The translations under genes were made by a program, and so were the position numbers. Positions 32,789 to 41,435 of a DNA stretch of 64,000 nucleotides are shown here, piece after piece (the first letter of the stretch is position 1; every line of letters starts with the position of its first letter). Source of the DNA: Geobacillus thermocatenulatus (GTDB lineage Bacteria > Bacillota > Bacilli > Bacillales > Anoxybacillaceae); assembly GCF_002217655.1 (NCBI RefSeq), contig NZ_NEWK01000002.1:249164-313163 (forward strand). Direction: 5' to 3'. The notes beneath the pieces are model-generated. The model had not been told where the DNA came from. It saw nothing but the letters and a program-made list of their open reading frames with translations, and ran no database searches.

Positions 32789-33016
32789 CGTTCAACCCTT
32801 TTTCGTTATAATCAAAATCCATCGTTTTCAGCTGACACCGGCTTCCCGAAACAAAAACGCGCGTCGGCGCCGGGTTGTTTCCACCCCGCCTTCGGGTTGC
32901 ATGTTCAGCACCACTTTTCGCCCCATTGTTCCTCGTAGGAACAGGTTATTGTTGTATTCGTGTTTTTTTGCAGTTTTTCCTGCTTGCTGCCGCATAAATC
33001 TTCTAGTCCGTTTTTC
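32789..33016. other. Intergenic stretch upstream of the phosphatase gene
   Basis: TGTTCC (32927-32932) and GGAACA (32938-32943) form an inverted repeat around TCGTA about 140 bp before the phosphatase start. No gene is supported and no clear promoter pair was found. Confidence 0.35.
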
Positions 33017-34120
33017 TTATTTTGTTGATGGCCCAAACCGCCGGCGAATCGCCGCAATCACTAGCAAAAGCACCGGAATGATGATTTGCAGCGGGATGTG
33101 CAAGTAAAAGGTGACGATCTTCAACCCCTCGTAAATGTGCTCTGCATAGTTGCTGGCGATGGCGATAGACAAAAGCAGCACAAGCAGCCCGAGCGGATAA
33201 ACGATTCGTTGATGTTTTGAAATGCCGAATAAATGAGCCGCTCCGACGACTCCGGCATAAAAAAAGATTGAGATTTTAAAAAACCCGCCGATAATGAGCG
33301 CAATCATAAACAACACATCAAGTCGTTCGAAAAAGTGGGCAACCTGTATGCGGCGAATCGTATCAAGCAACGGGAACGAAGAGCGGGAAGCCCCATCAGG
33401 ACCAAGCACAATCATATTAATCGCCGCAATAACAGCTAAATTCAATCCCGTGAGCGCCATGCCAATCACGGCGGCGCGACTCACTTTAGCGGGATTATTT
33501 ACATATGGAAACAACATCGTAAACACGATCATCTCACCAAACGGAACGTACAACGTTTCCGTAAACACCGTTTTCCACACCCGCCCCCATCCTTCTTCCA
33601 AAACAGGCTCCAACTGTGAAAGATCCATCACCCCGGAAACGAACACAAGCACAAATCCAGCCAACGCCATCACATACAGCATTGCCAAAAACAGCTCGCC
33701 AGTGCGCGCCAATACTTCCAGCCCTTTATAGGCGCCGTACATGACAACCAACGCCATAATGGCGTTTAAGACAAACAATGGCGTTTCCGGGTAGGCAAAC
33801 GTGAGCAACAGCTCTCCAAAATCGCGCAGCACGCGAGCAGCAATATAAAGAAAATACGTCACATATACGATTCCTAACAATTTGCCAAGAGGCGCCCCAA
33901 CAATGTGCTGTATATAACCGACCAGCGGCTGATCGGGATAGCAGCGGAACAAGCGCCCATAAACGGAGAATACAAGCAGTCCGAGCGCCAATCCAAGCAA
34001 AATGGCAATCCACACGTCCTGTTTGGCACTCACGCCGAGCGGAATCACAATGGCGCTGCCATGCTCAAACAGCACAATCAAAACGAACAGCTGACGTATA
34101 TTGATCTGAATCGGCTCCAA
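33017..34120 (-). CDS. Spore germination receptor permease subunit (GerAB-like)
   Basis: The 367-residue protein is a ten-helix membrane protein of the GerB/spore germination permease group (APC fold), with IRQLFVLIVLFEHGSAIV at the start and FGEMIVFTMLFPYVNN near 180. It binds the germinant in the inner spore membrane with the A and C subunits. The start at 34120 is a TTG with GTGAGG before it. It follows the C subunit by 54 bp, giving gene order A-C-B, while the second cluster here is B-A-C. Confidence 0.88.
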   Translation of the reverse strand: MEPIQINIRQLFVLIVLFEHGSAIVIPLGVSAKQDVWIAILLGLALGLLVFSVYGRLFRCYPDQPLVGYIQHIVGAPLGKLLGIVYVTYFLYIAARVLRDFGELLLTFAYPETPLFVLNAIMALVVMYGAYKGLEVLARTGELFLAMLYVMALAGFVLVFVSGVMDLSQLEPVLEEGWGRVWKTVFTETLYVPFGEMIVFTMLFPYVNNPAKVSRAAVIGMALTGLNLAVIAAINMIVLGPDGASRSSFPLLDTIRRIQVAHFFERLDVLFMIALIIGGFFKISIFFYAGVVGAAHLFGISKHQRIVYPLGLLVLLLSIAIASNYAEHIYEGLKIVTFYLHIPLQIIIPVLLLVIAAIRRRFGPSTK

Positions 34121-34174
34121 CTAGGCCTCACCGCCTTTGCTTCCTTCCACTTCGTTCCGTTCGTATCCAACTCT

Positions 34175-35380
34175 CTATTTCTCCATGTACGGTTTGTTCC
34201 GCAAACCGGTGCGGCGGATATAAATGTCTGCCGTCACCGTAACGTCAAGCTCCGGAAAGTACCGGTCATGCCACTCGTTTTGGATTTTCTTCCACAAACG
34301 CGGGGCGGCGCGGTGAACGGCGTCGCCGAATCCAAAAACATCAGTTCGCACACGCTGGGCTGAGACAATGGCTTGCTTTACTTCGTTTTCAATATGGCGG
34401 TCCAGTTCTTTTTCCAATCGAAGCAACACAGCGGGATCATTCAAATGCACCATCGTTAAAACCTCACTTATATCCCCTTCTGCTCCAATATGGACGGAAA
34501 TAGAGGGACGCCCGCCTTTGAATTCGGCTTCAACGTCTGTTTTGGCCCGCACGGTTCGAAATCCAATCGCCTCCTGCTTCCCGTTCCAAGGAATCGTAAC
34601 ATTCGTTTGTTTGATGCGATCAAGCACCCAAACGACACCGCGCGCTGTTGGTCCATTCACCCACTTGACGAGGCGTCCATTTTTAAACAATGCCAAACCG
34701 TCCAAACTGACGCGCGCGTCTGGAACAGACGATTGAACGTTTGTTTGCCGTTTGCCGCGCGTCGGGTTTCCTTCGATTTTGACGCCAGTGACAACCGGAT
34801 TGCGTCCGGGAGAAGAGAGATCACGGATCACCTGCCAAACGTCGACATTCATCGTCTGGCCCCACGCCATTTCCGAAAATTCGAGCGTTTTGATAATCTG
34901 ATTTGCAGAGATTTTGTCCACTGGCGTTAAGACTGTGAGCACGTCTTGGGCTGAATGCCCGTGAGCAATGACGAGGCGTGCCGTCGTCCGAAATTGATTG
35001 TTGCGCTCTAAAGCGTCAAACACGCCATCGAGCCCTTCACGCGCCACCTCTTCCCCGATGACAACCAAATTCGTATGGGCGTAGTAAGGAAGCCGTGACA
35101 ACTTTTGCGATGCCTTTCGGCTTGCTTCTACTAAACTGTCGCCCGTCGACGCGTAAATGGACACCGGAACACCCGCCGCTCCACCTCCACGTTGCGTCGC
35201 GCCGGCGACGTTGCCGGGGTTGACAACTTGAAATGAAGCCAAATACTTGCCGTCTTTCGTTTTATCCAGACCGACGGCAATAATAAACGCCAAATCGGTC
35301 AATTCTTTTTTGCTCCAACATCCAGCCAGCATCCCAGTGCAGACGACAAGAAGAACAAAGATGGCAATCCTCCTCTTCAT
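34175..35380 (-). CDS. Spore germination receptor lipoprotein subunit (GerAC-like)
   Basis: The 401-residue protein has a lipoprotein signal with lipobox LAGC (Cys21) and the Ger(x)C family motif GCWSKKELTDLAFIIAVGLD at the mature N-terminus. It is anchored to the outer face of the inner spore membrane and is needed for receptor function. It overlaps the A subunit gene by 4 nt. The length and domain layout are normal. Expression in the forespore through sigma-G would be expected. Confidence 0.9.
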   Translation of the reverse strand: MKRRIAIFVLLVVCTGMLAGCWSKKELTDLAFIIAVGLDKTKDGKYLASFQVVNPGNVAGATQRGGGAAGVPVSIYASTGDSLVEASRKASQKLSRLPYYAHTNLVVIGEEVAREGLDGVFDALERNNQFRTTARLVIAHGHSAQDVLTVLTPVDKISANQIIKTLEFSEMAWGQTMNVDVWQVIRDLSSPGRNPVVTGVKIEGNPTRGKRQTNVQSSVPDARVSLDGLALFKNGRLVKWVNGPTARGVVWVLDRIKQTNVTIPWNGKQEAIGFRTVRAKTDVEAEFKGGRPSISVHIGAEGDISEVLTMVHLNDPAVLLRLEKELDRHIENEVKQAIVSAQRVRTDVFGFGDAVHRAAPRLWKKIQNEWHDRYFPELDVTVTADIYIRRTGLRNKPYMEK

Positions 35381-36996
35381 GCCCCATCCCCTTTTTCTTG
35401 ACGCGACGGTGCTGGCGGTTCCGGTTTTTGATCGCCCGACTGACGGACAATGTTCTTCTGGTTAATCAACCGCGGACGCTCGCGGAACATCCATGTTGGA
35501 ACCCGAAATAATGTATCGCCCGCATTGGATGGGATAAACGGCGCAAGCGGCGACATGTACGGCACACCGAACGAACGCAAGCTGCACAAGTGAAGAATCA
35601 TCGCCAAAATCCCCATCATAATGCCATAAAAACCGAACATCGCCGCCAAAAACATCAGCCCGAAACGAATGAGCCGCGCAGAAATGGCAATGGCAAACGA
35701 CGGCGTCGCAAAGCTGGCGATGGCGGTAATGGAAACGACAATGACCATCGCCGACGATACAAATCCTGCTTCTACCGCTGCTTGGCCGATGACCAAAGCG
35801 CCGACGATTGACACCGCCTGTCCGACAGCGCGCGGCAGGCGGACCCCGGCTTCACGCAAAATTTCAAACGTCACTTCCATGACGAGCGCTTCGACGAATC
35901 CCGGAAACGGCACCGCCTCGCGCTGGGCGGCGATGGCGATGACAAGCTGGGTCGGGATCATTTCTTGATGAAACGTCGTCGCCGCGATATAAATGGCTGG
36001 AGCGACAAGAGAAATAAAGAAAATCAACACGCGCAAAAAGCGAAGAGCGGTGGCGATGTCAAAGCGAGCATAATAGTCTTCCACTGCTTGAAAAAATTGA
36101 ATGAACACCGCCGGCGCCAATAAAACAAACGGCGTTCCTTCCACGAACACAGCCACCCGCCCCTCAAGCAAATTGGCGGCGACAATATCCGGCCGTTCTG
36201 TATGATAGGTTGTCGGGAAAGTCGTGAACGTCTGGTCTTCGATCAACTGCTCGATATAACCAGACTCAAGCACGCTATCAATGTCAATGCGGCGCAGGCG
36301 CTCCCTAACTTCTTTCACAATTCCGTCATTGACAATACCCTTAATGTACATGATCGCAACGTCCGTCTGCGTCACCGTTCCAATTTGCATTGTCTCAAGC
36401 CAAAGATTCGGATTTCTAATGCGGCGGCGGATCATCGCGGTGTTCGCGCGCAACGACTCCGTAAATCCCTCGCGCGGACCGCGGACGGCGATTTGCGTCT
36501 GCGGCTCTTCAATCGAACGATATTCCCCGCCTTTTGTGCTCGCGCTGACAGCAAACGGCGTCCCGTCAATGAGCATGACCGTTGCTCCGGAAAACAGCTC
36601 AAAAAAGAGCTTCCCCCAGTCAGAAATATGTTTCACACCGCCGACCGCAGCGAGTTTTTTTTCGATCCATTGAAACCGTTCTTTTTCCTCAAGCGCTAGC
36701 GGAAACGACGCTTGAAGCAATGGTGTCAGGACAAATTCGTACACATTTTTCTCATCGACAAGGCCGTCGACAAAAATAATGGCTGCCTTGATTTGCCATT
36801 TCTGGCCCAACGCAAAACGGCGGATGATGACATCGCTGCTCTCTCCGGTCTTTTGGCGAATGATGTCAATATTGACGGCCAGTTCAGCAGAAAGCGGCTC
36901 TTGCGGGACATCCGACGCCTCGCCGCTATAGTCCGATCCTTCTTGCTTGACGTCCATTCGCTTTTTCTGCTGGCGCATCCCCCATTGAAACAGCAT
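35377..36996 (-). CDS. Spore germination receptor A subunit (GerAA-like)
   Basis: The 539-residue protein has a large N-terminal cytosolic region (about 1-290), with TSTKGGEYRSIEEPQTQIAV-like sequence near 160 and the family landmarks RGPREGFTESLRANTAMIRR, then membrane helices including EALVMEVTFEILREAGVRLP. The GerA family forms the core of the nutrient receptor. The start at 36996 is supported by GAGGAGGAGG; an ATG 21 nt further upstream precedes that site. A sigma-G-like promoter may lie at about 37030-37060, but the match is loose. Confidence 0.9.
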   Translation of the reverse strand: MLFQWGMRQQKKRMDVKQEGSDYSGEASDVPQEPLSAELAVNIDIIRQKTGESSDVIIRRFALGQKWQIKAAIIFVDGLVDEKNVYEFVLTPLLQASFPLALEEKERFQWIEKKLAAVGGVKHISDWGKLFFELFSGATVMLIDGTPFAVSASTKGGEYRSIEEPQTQIAVRGPREGFTESLRANTAMIRRRIRNPNLWLETMQIGTVTQTDVAIMYIKGIVNDGIVKEVRERLRRIDIDSVLESGYIEQLIEDQTFTTFPTTYHTERPDIVAANLLEGRVAVFVEGTPFVLLAPAVFIQFFQAVEDYYARFDIATALRFLRVLIFFISLVAPAIYIAATTFHQEMIPTQLVIAIAAQREAVPFPGFVEALVMEVTFEILREAGVRLPRAVGQAVSIVGALVIGQAAVEAGFVSSAMVIVVSITAIASFATPSFAIAISARLIRFGLMFLAAMFGFYGIMMGILAMILHLCSLRSFGVPYMSPLAPFIPSNAGDTLFRVPTWMFRERPRLINQKNIVRQSGDQKPEPPAPSRQEKGDGA

Positions 36997-37123
36997 GCCT
37001 CCTCCTCCTCGCTCCACATGATGTTATTCTCCATTATAGACAAGCGGCGAAAAACGTATACGGCGGCGCATTGTCTCCGATGAACAGGTGAACACTAACA
37101 GAAAAAGCGGTAGGTGACTAACA

Positions 37124-37351
37124 TTGAACGTCATATTCCTCTCCCTCGCCTTTGCGCTGCTATTGATCACCACGGCTGTCGGAATGGATTGGCTGATGGG
37201 ATTGGCGCTGACCCAATCGCTTCATAACATCTTCAATCCGTTCCGCGTCATGGAGACTCCTGAGCTGTTCATCTTATTTCTGTTCCTTCTTTTGTGGGTG
37301 CTCGATTTGCTCGCCGCATGGCTTTGGCGGCGGAAAAAGATGCCCTCTTAA
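37124..37351 (+). CDS. Small membrane protein, divergent from the germination operon
   Basis: The 75-residue protein has two hydrophobic segments (about 4-27 and 48-68) and a basic end RRKKMPS. The TTG start at 37124 has GTAGGTGA 7 nt upstream. I do not recognise the family. Small membrane proteins of this kind are sometimes found beside ger operons as modulators, and this one starts 127 bp from the GerA gene on the other strand, so a shared regulatory region is possible. Confidence 0.6.
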   Translation: MNVIFLSLAFALLLITTAVGMDWLMGLALTQSLHNIFNPFRVMETPELFILFLFLLLWVLDLLAAWLWRRKKMPS

Positions 37352-37356
37352 ACGAA

Positions 37357-37382
37357 AACGGGCAGCTCGCCGTCTGCCCGTT
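37357..37382. terminator. Bidirectional terminator
   Basis: AACGGGCAG (37357-37365) and CTGCCCGTT (37374-37382) form a perfect 9 bp stem with an 8 nt loop. TTTTCG follows on the minus strand (ABC permease side); the plus-strand side is only moderately T-rich. Confidence 0.85.
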
Positions 37383-37389
37383 GTGTTCG

Positions 37390-39090
37390 TTATTTTTGGA
37401 TTTTCTCCCATAAACGCCGATCTTCCAACCAGTTCCGCACATGAGAGCTGTATTGATCGATCGGAAGGCTGAACTGATCCCCGTCGCTTTGCAAAAATTC
37501 GATTTCCCCGTTCCATACTTGTCCGCCTAACAAACTTTCAACCGGTTTCTGCCATAAGTCTTGTTTTATCGCCTCAAGAAATGACTCGATCTCTTTCGGA
37601 TCAGCCAGCACGACCACCGGACGCCCCGTTTCGACATTCCGGATCGTCACTTGGCGGATCGGGGAATAGCCTGGGCGAAGCAGCAAATAATATTGCTGCT
37701 TATATTCTTTTGAGCCCATGATGCGTTGAAAATATGGCATGTACGCCTCGATCGGGACTTGGTAGCGGCGGATGAGGCGCGTACCGTCTTTGAGAACATA
37801 CCCGATCACAATCGGCTGGATGTTGCCAAAACGAGACGGGATCGGCTGATCGTGCACAAGCTGCGCATGGAGCGCTCTGACAGCCTTGATGTTGTCCTTC
37901 GTGTGCAAAAATTGGTCAAATGCTTCAAACTCTCTTTCCATCATGTTGGGGCTTTGCCAATTCATCACCGACTGACCGAAATACACTTTCTCAATGTCGG
38001 CAAGCTCAGGAACACGGCTTACATATCCGATTGGGTCAAGGCGCACGGCCAAAAATAAGACTGTCATCGCAGCGGCAAAGGCGACATACCCTTTCCACTT
38101 ATGAAAAACGCGCCATGTTTTCATCACAACCATTTGCGCAATGACATACCCGACAAACGAAAACGCGACATATCCGAAAATCGTCCATCCCCATCCATCT
38201 CCAACTTGTCCAAAGTAAAAACCGCCGGTTAAGCACATACAAAACGCCACTCCATACACAAACAGCGGACGAAGCACTGTAAAGGCAAGCGCCTGCCCGG
38301 CCGCTTCCGTCGGCCGCCGCTCGTACAGCCAAATGGACAAACTGAAAAATAGAAGCGACAACAGCAACAACATCCCGATTTCTCCCGCACTCATCGCTTG
38401 ATCCGTCAGCATCGCATAACGAATCGGCAACGCCCAATCCATCAGCTTTTCCGATAAATAGTACCCATCCGGAAATCCATACAACCATAACGGCATGTTG
38501 CTAAACAGCAACACCATGATGCCTGTCGGAAAAAAGAGGGCAATGTTGGTCAAGACGACATGAATGACCGATTGGCCGACGAGGACACCGACCACAATGC
38601 CGAGGGCAAAAATGACCGTTTCCACCACCAACGTCTCACCGAACCAACGCCATACGTCAGAGGCCCCAATCGGCCACGGAAGATCAAGCCCCAATAGGCA
38701 GCCGATGGCGGCGATCGCTGCCACAACCAGCGGTCCCACGAGCATAAGCCAGCCAAAGACCATTTGCCCCACAAGCAATTCGGTGCGGCGGATGGGCAAG
38801 CTATGGATGAAATCAGCTGACCGTTTCTCGTGCATGTAGCGAACCACACCGGCCGCCGCCAAGATCGGAACAAGCCAAGCAATCAGCGTCTCAAACCCGT
38901 TGGATATATAGTATACGTTCTTCCATTGCGGCACATTTCCGACTTTTGGATCATATTGCGAGTACGAAAGCCCAATCGGCAGTACGATCGCCGCCAGCCA
39001 TAACAGCAGATGAATGATGGCAATCCAGCCGATTTGGCGAACATTTTGCGTCCACATGGCGCGGTTAGCTGACAACCGTTTCGCGGACAT
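37390..39090 (-). CDS. ABC transporter permease (large, ABC-2 like)
   Basis: The 566-residue protein has about six N-terminal and several later hydrophobic segments up to residue 330, then an extracytoplasmic or soluble C-terminal region of about 220 residues with no recognised domain. It belongs to the permeases that accompany YtrA-type regulators. The GGGGGAG site favours the ATG at 39090 over one at 39096. Its start overlaps the ATPase gene by 26 nt. It should work with that ATPase in exporting, or resisting, a cell-envelope-active compound, as YtrBC systems do. Confidence 0.8.
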   Translation of the reverse strand: MSAKRLSANRAMWTQNVRQIGWIAIIHLLLWLAAIVLPIGLSYSQYDPKVGNVPQWKNVYYISNGFETLIAWLVPILAAAGVVRYMHEKRSADFIHSLPIRRTELLVGQMVFGWLMLVGPLVVAAIAAIGCLLGLDLPWPIGASDVWRWFGETLVVETVIFALGIVVGVLVGQSVIHVVLTNIALFFPTGIMVLLFSNMPLWLYGFPDGYYLSEKLMDWALPIRYAMLTDQAMSAGEIGMLLLLSLLFFSLSIWLYERRPTEAAGQALAFTVLRPLFVYGVAFCMCLTGGFYFGQVGDGWGWTIFGYVAFSFVGYVIAQMVVMKTWRVFHKWKGYVAFAAAMTVLFLAVRLDPIGYVSRVPELADIEKVYFGQSVMNWQSPNMMEREFEAFDQFLHTKDNIKAVRALHAQLVHDQPIPSRFGNIQPIVIGYVLKDGTRLIRRYQVPIEAYMPYFQRIMGSKEYKQQYYLLLRPGYSPIRQVTIRNVETGRPVVVLADPKEIESFLEAIKQDLWQKPVESLLGGQVWNGEIEFLQSDGDQFSLPIDQYSSHVRNWLEDRRLWEKIQK

Positions 39091-39964
39091 GAGCATCTCC
39101 CCCCATTTCGTACATAAAAATTTCTTCCAACGACAGCGGCAGCACATCAAGGATAAGAGGATGAAATGCGCGGACCGTCTCCTCTACGCGCCGCTTTTCC
39201 CCACGGACAATAAGAAGGACGATGCTGCCGCGCTCCTCGCGGTGAACGATATCGAGACGTTCCGCCAATTCGCCTGGACATCCATCGCGAAAAGCGAGCT
39301 GCAGCTTATGCATGCCGGCGCGCAATTCATCCAAATCGCGCTCGAGCTGCACCACACCGCGCGCCATCAGTCCGACCATGCCGCATAAATCTTCGAGCTC
39401 GCGCAAATTGTGCGACGAAATGACGACCGTCATCTCCCGTTCGGCCACTTCTTCTATGAGCAGCTGCTTCACATGACGGCGGACGAATGCATCGAGCCCA
39501 TCCAGCGGCTCATCCATAATGAGCACATCCGGCTGGACGGAAAAGGCGAGCCAAAACGCCGCTTGGCGCTGCATGCCTTTGGAAAACTGCTGAATCTTTT
39601 TGTTCGGATCAAGCCCAAAGACGGACTGCAATTCCATAAACCGCCCGCGGCTGAACGAAGGGTACAGTTGCTCGTAAAAATCCGCCATTTGTCGAATCGT
39701 CGCGTGCGGAAAAAAGTAAACAAAGTCCGGCAAAAACAAAAGGCGTTGCTTGATGCGGACATTTTCCCACACATCCTCCCCGTCCACTGCAATCGTTCCG
39801 CGATCTTGGCGGAGAATGCCGGCCATCATCTTGAGCAGCGTCGTTTTTCCGGCGCCGTTCGGGCCGAGCAGCCCGTAAATCGCTCCTTTTGGCACCATCA
39901 TGTTCGCGCCCTTGACGGCCGCAAACCGATCAAACGTTTTCGTCACGTCCACAAGTTGAATCAC
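39065..39964 (-). CDS. ABC transporter ATP-binding protein, YtrB-like
   Basis: The 299-residue ATPase has Walker A (GPNGAGKTT, about 33-41), signature QFSKGMQRQAAFWLA (about 130), Walker B (VLIMDEPLDGLD, about 154) and an H-loop (SSHNLREL). It begins with GTG at 39964, whose AGGGGGAGG site is strong; an ATG further upstream would run into the regulator gene. It overlaps the GntR stop by 4 nt (GTGA). The C-terminal extension is typical of the YtrB/EcsA group. Confidence 0.88.
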   Translation of the reverse strand: MIQLVDVTKTFDRFAAVKGANMMVPKGAIYGLLGPNGAGKTTLLKMMAGILRQDRGTIAVDGEDVWENVRIKQRLLFLPDFVYFFPHATIRQMADFYEQLYPSFSRGRFMELQSVFGLDPNKKIQQFSKGMQRQAAFWLAFSVQPDVLIMDEPLDGLDAFVRRHVKQLLIEEVAEREMTVVISSHNLRELEDLCGMVGLMARGVVQLERDLDELRAGMHKLQLAFRDGCPGELAERLDIVHREERGSIVLLIVRGEKRRVEETVRAFHPLILDVLPLSLEEIFMYEMGGDAHVRETVVS

Positions 39965-40338
39965 GATCCTCCCCCTCTTTCTTCCCCTTCTCGAATCCAT
40001 TGCCATAACTGCTCATTCGTCACCCCTAAAAACCGCGCTTCCTTGACAAGGCGGACAAACTGCTCACGGACCGCGGCGACCGCCTCGATGTTTGGTTCTT
40101 TTGAACGCGGGGCGACGAAACTGCCTTTCCCTGGAATCGAATAAATCCAGCCTTCGCGCTCCAGTTCGCGGTACGCTTTTTGAATCGTATTTGGGTTGAT
40201 CATCAGCTGTTTCGCCATCGTCCTGACCGATGGCAGCTGATCGTGCGGCTGCCATAGTTCGCGAACGATCATTTCTTTCATTTTGTCAATCAGCTGCTCG
40301 TAAATCGGCTGGCGGCTTCGCAAATCGAGCTCAAACAT
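39961..40338 (-). CDS. GntR-family repressor, YtrA subfamily
   Basis: The 125-residue protein has the GntR winged helix (QLPSVRTMAKQLMINPNTIQ, about 36-55) and only a short C-terminal tail, which defines the YtrA subfamily. Such regulators sit in front of ABC exporter genes and respond to envelope stress or antibiotics. The start at 40338 has GGAGGAGGGGAG. The dyad at 40367-40385 just upstream is the probable operator. The overlap with the ATPase gene ties it into one operon. Confidence 0.9.
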   Translation of the reverse strand: MFELDLRSRQPIYEQLIDKMKEMIVRELWQPHDQLPSVRTMAKQLMINPNTIQKAYRELEREGWIYSIPGKGSFVAPRSKEPNIEAVAAVREQFVRLVKEARFLGVTNEQLWQWIREGEERGGGS

Positions 40339-40366
40339 CTCCCCTCCTCCTCTCATTGTCACAACC

Positions 40367-40385
40367 GTACTATAACCAATAGTAC
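40367..40385. promoter_or_regulatory. Putative YtrA-type operator
   Basis: GTACTAT (40367-40373) and ATAGTAC (40379-40385) form a perfect 7 bp inverted repeat around 5 bp, 29 bp upstream of the repressor start. It fits the expected GntR dyad and autoregulation. Confidence 0.65.
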
Positions 40386-40420
40386 ACATAAAACAGAAGA
40401 AAGGCAAGAATTTTTTCCAA

Positions 40421-40452
40421 AATAAAGAAAGAATCCATTCCCGGATTCTTTC
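40421..40452 (-). terminator. Terminator of the DUF421 gene
   Basis: Minus strand GAAAGAATCC pairs with GGATTCTTTC around 6 nt and is followed by TTTATTTT. It lies just past the DUF421 stop. Confidence 0.88.
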
Positions 40453-40458
40453 TTCATC

Positions 40459-41181
40459 TCATTCCGGCGCCGTTTGCCGCCGCGTTGACCGTTGCCGCTC
40501 GGCGGGCTGATACGTCTGAACAAACAGCCCATCTCCTTCGAGCCACTCGGCGATCAACACGTCTTTTGGCGAGGCAATTCCTTGTTTTTGCAGTTTGGCG
40601 GCCAGCCATTGCTCCGTTTTCCCAAGCTCCGCTAATTCGTCCGCCAACAGCTGGCCATCGCGGATCAGCGTCACCGGGACATACACCGGGTGGGGCGGCA
40701 GCTGGAAATCTTCACGCGTCGTTTTTTGATAATGGGCTTTTTTGAGGACGCTGATTTCCCCGTCCGCCTCCAAAAAACAAAACGCCACTTCGCGGATCGA
40801 AAATGTCTCATGTTTGCGGAGCAAGCTTTGCAGCTGATTGAGCGTCAAGCGGCTTTTTTTCAAGGCCTCGTAATCAATGACCCCGTTCCGAATGAGAGCC
40901 GTCGGCTTCCCCTCGCTCCATAAACGGAAGGAAAGCCATTTTTGGCTCGCATATTCCACCGTCATCAGCATCGCTCCCCAAAGGGTGATGGAGTAGATGA
41001 TATACCAAAGATGGATATGGTCGTCATACAGGGCATTGCCGAGCAGCTCGCCAAGCACAATGGCCGAGATAAACGTAAACGGGCTCATTTGGCTGATGAG
41101 CTTTTTGCCGGCGATTTTCACGACAGCGAACAACAAAATAAAACCGGTGACCAATTCGATCGTCAAATGAAGCCATTTCAT
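40459..41181 (-). CDS. DUF421 membrane protein (YetF/YcaP-like)
   Basis: The 240-residue protein has three N-terminal hydrophobic segments (about 5-90) with the DUF421 landmarks GKKLISQMSPFTFISAIVLG near 24, then a soluble domain with LIRNGVIDYEALKKSRLTLN near 96. The second half of the protein is a YetF-type soluble domain, present in several copies in bacilli and sometimes linked to spores. The role is unknown. The start at 41181 has AAGGGGGG; a longer reading to 41259 has none. Confidence 0.87.
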   Translation of the reverse strand: MKWLHLTIELVTGFILLFAVVKIAGKKLISQMSPFTFISAIVLGELLGNALYDDHIHLWYIIYSITLWGAMLMTVEYASQKWLSFRLWSEGKPTALIRNGVIDYEALKKSRLTLNQLQSLLRKHETFSIREVAFCFLEADGEISVLKKAHYQKTTREDFQLPPHPVYVPVTLIRDGQLLADELAELGKTEQWLAAKLQKQGIASPKDVLIAEWLEGDGLFVQTYQPAERQRSTRRQTAPE

Positions 41182-41435
41182 GCTGCGCCCCCCTTGCATG
41201 CCGTTGATGTTCGCCCTTTCTTCCCTGTATTGTGCCCCCTGCCGCCTGAGAAGTTTCACTGTTGGTTTGCCGTTGGAACGGATAAATTCCCCTGGACTGG
41301 AAACACTATCGTTTTAGAAAGCCAATCAGCGGCATTTCATCAGAAAAGAAGCCGGTTCAGCAAGGTTTCTGGAATCAGCAGCCTTTTGCCCTACATCCCC
41401 CGCCCTTTGGAGATTGCACGGAAAGAAAGGGATTC

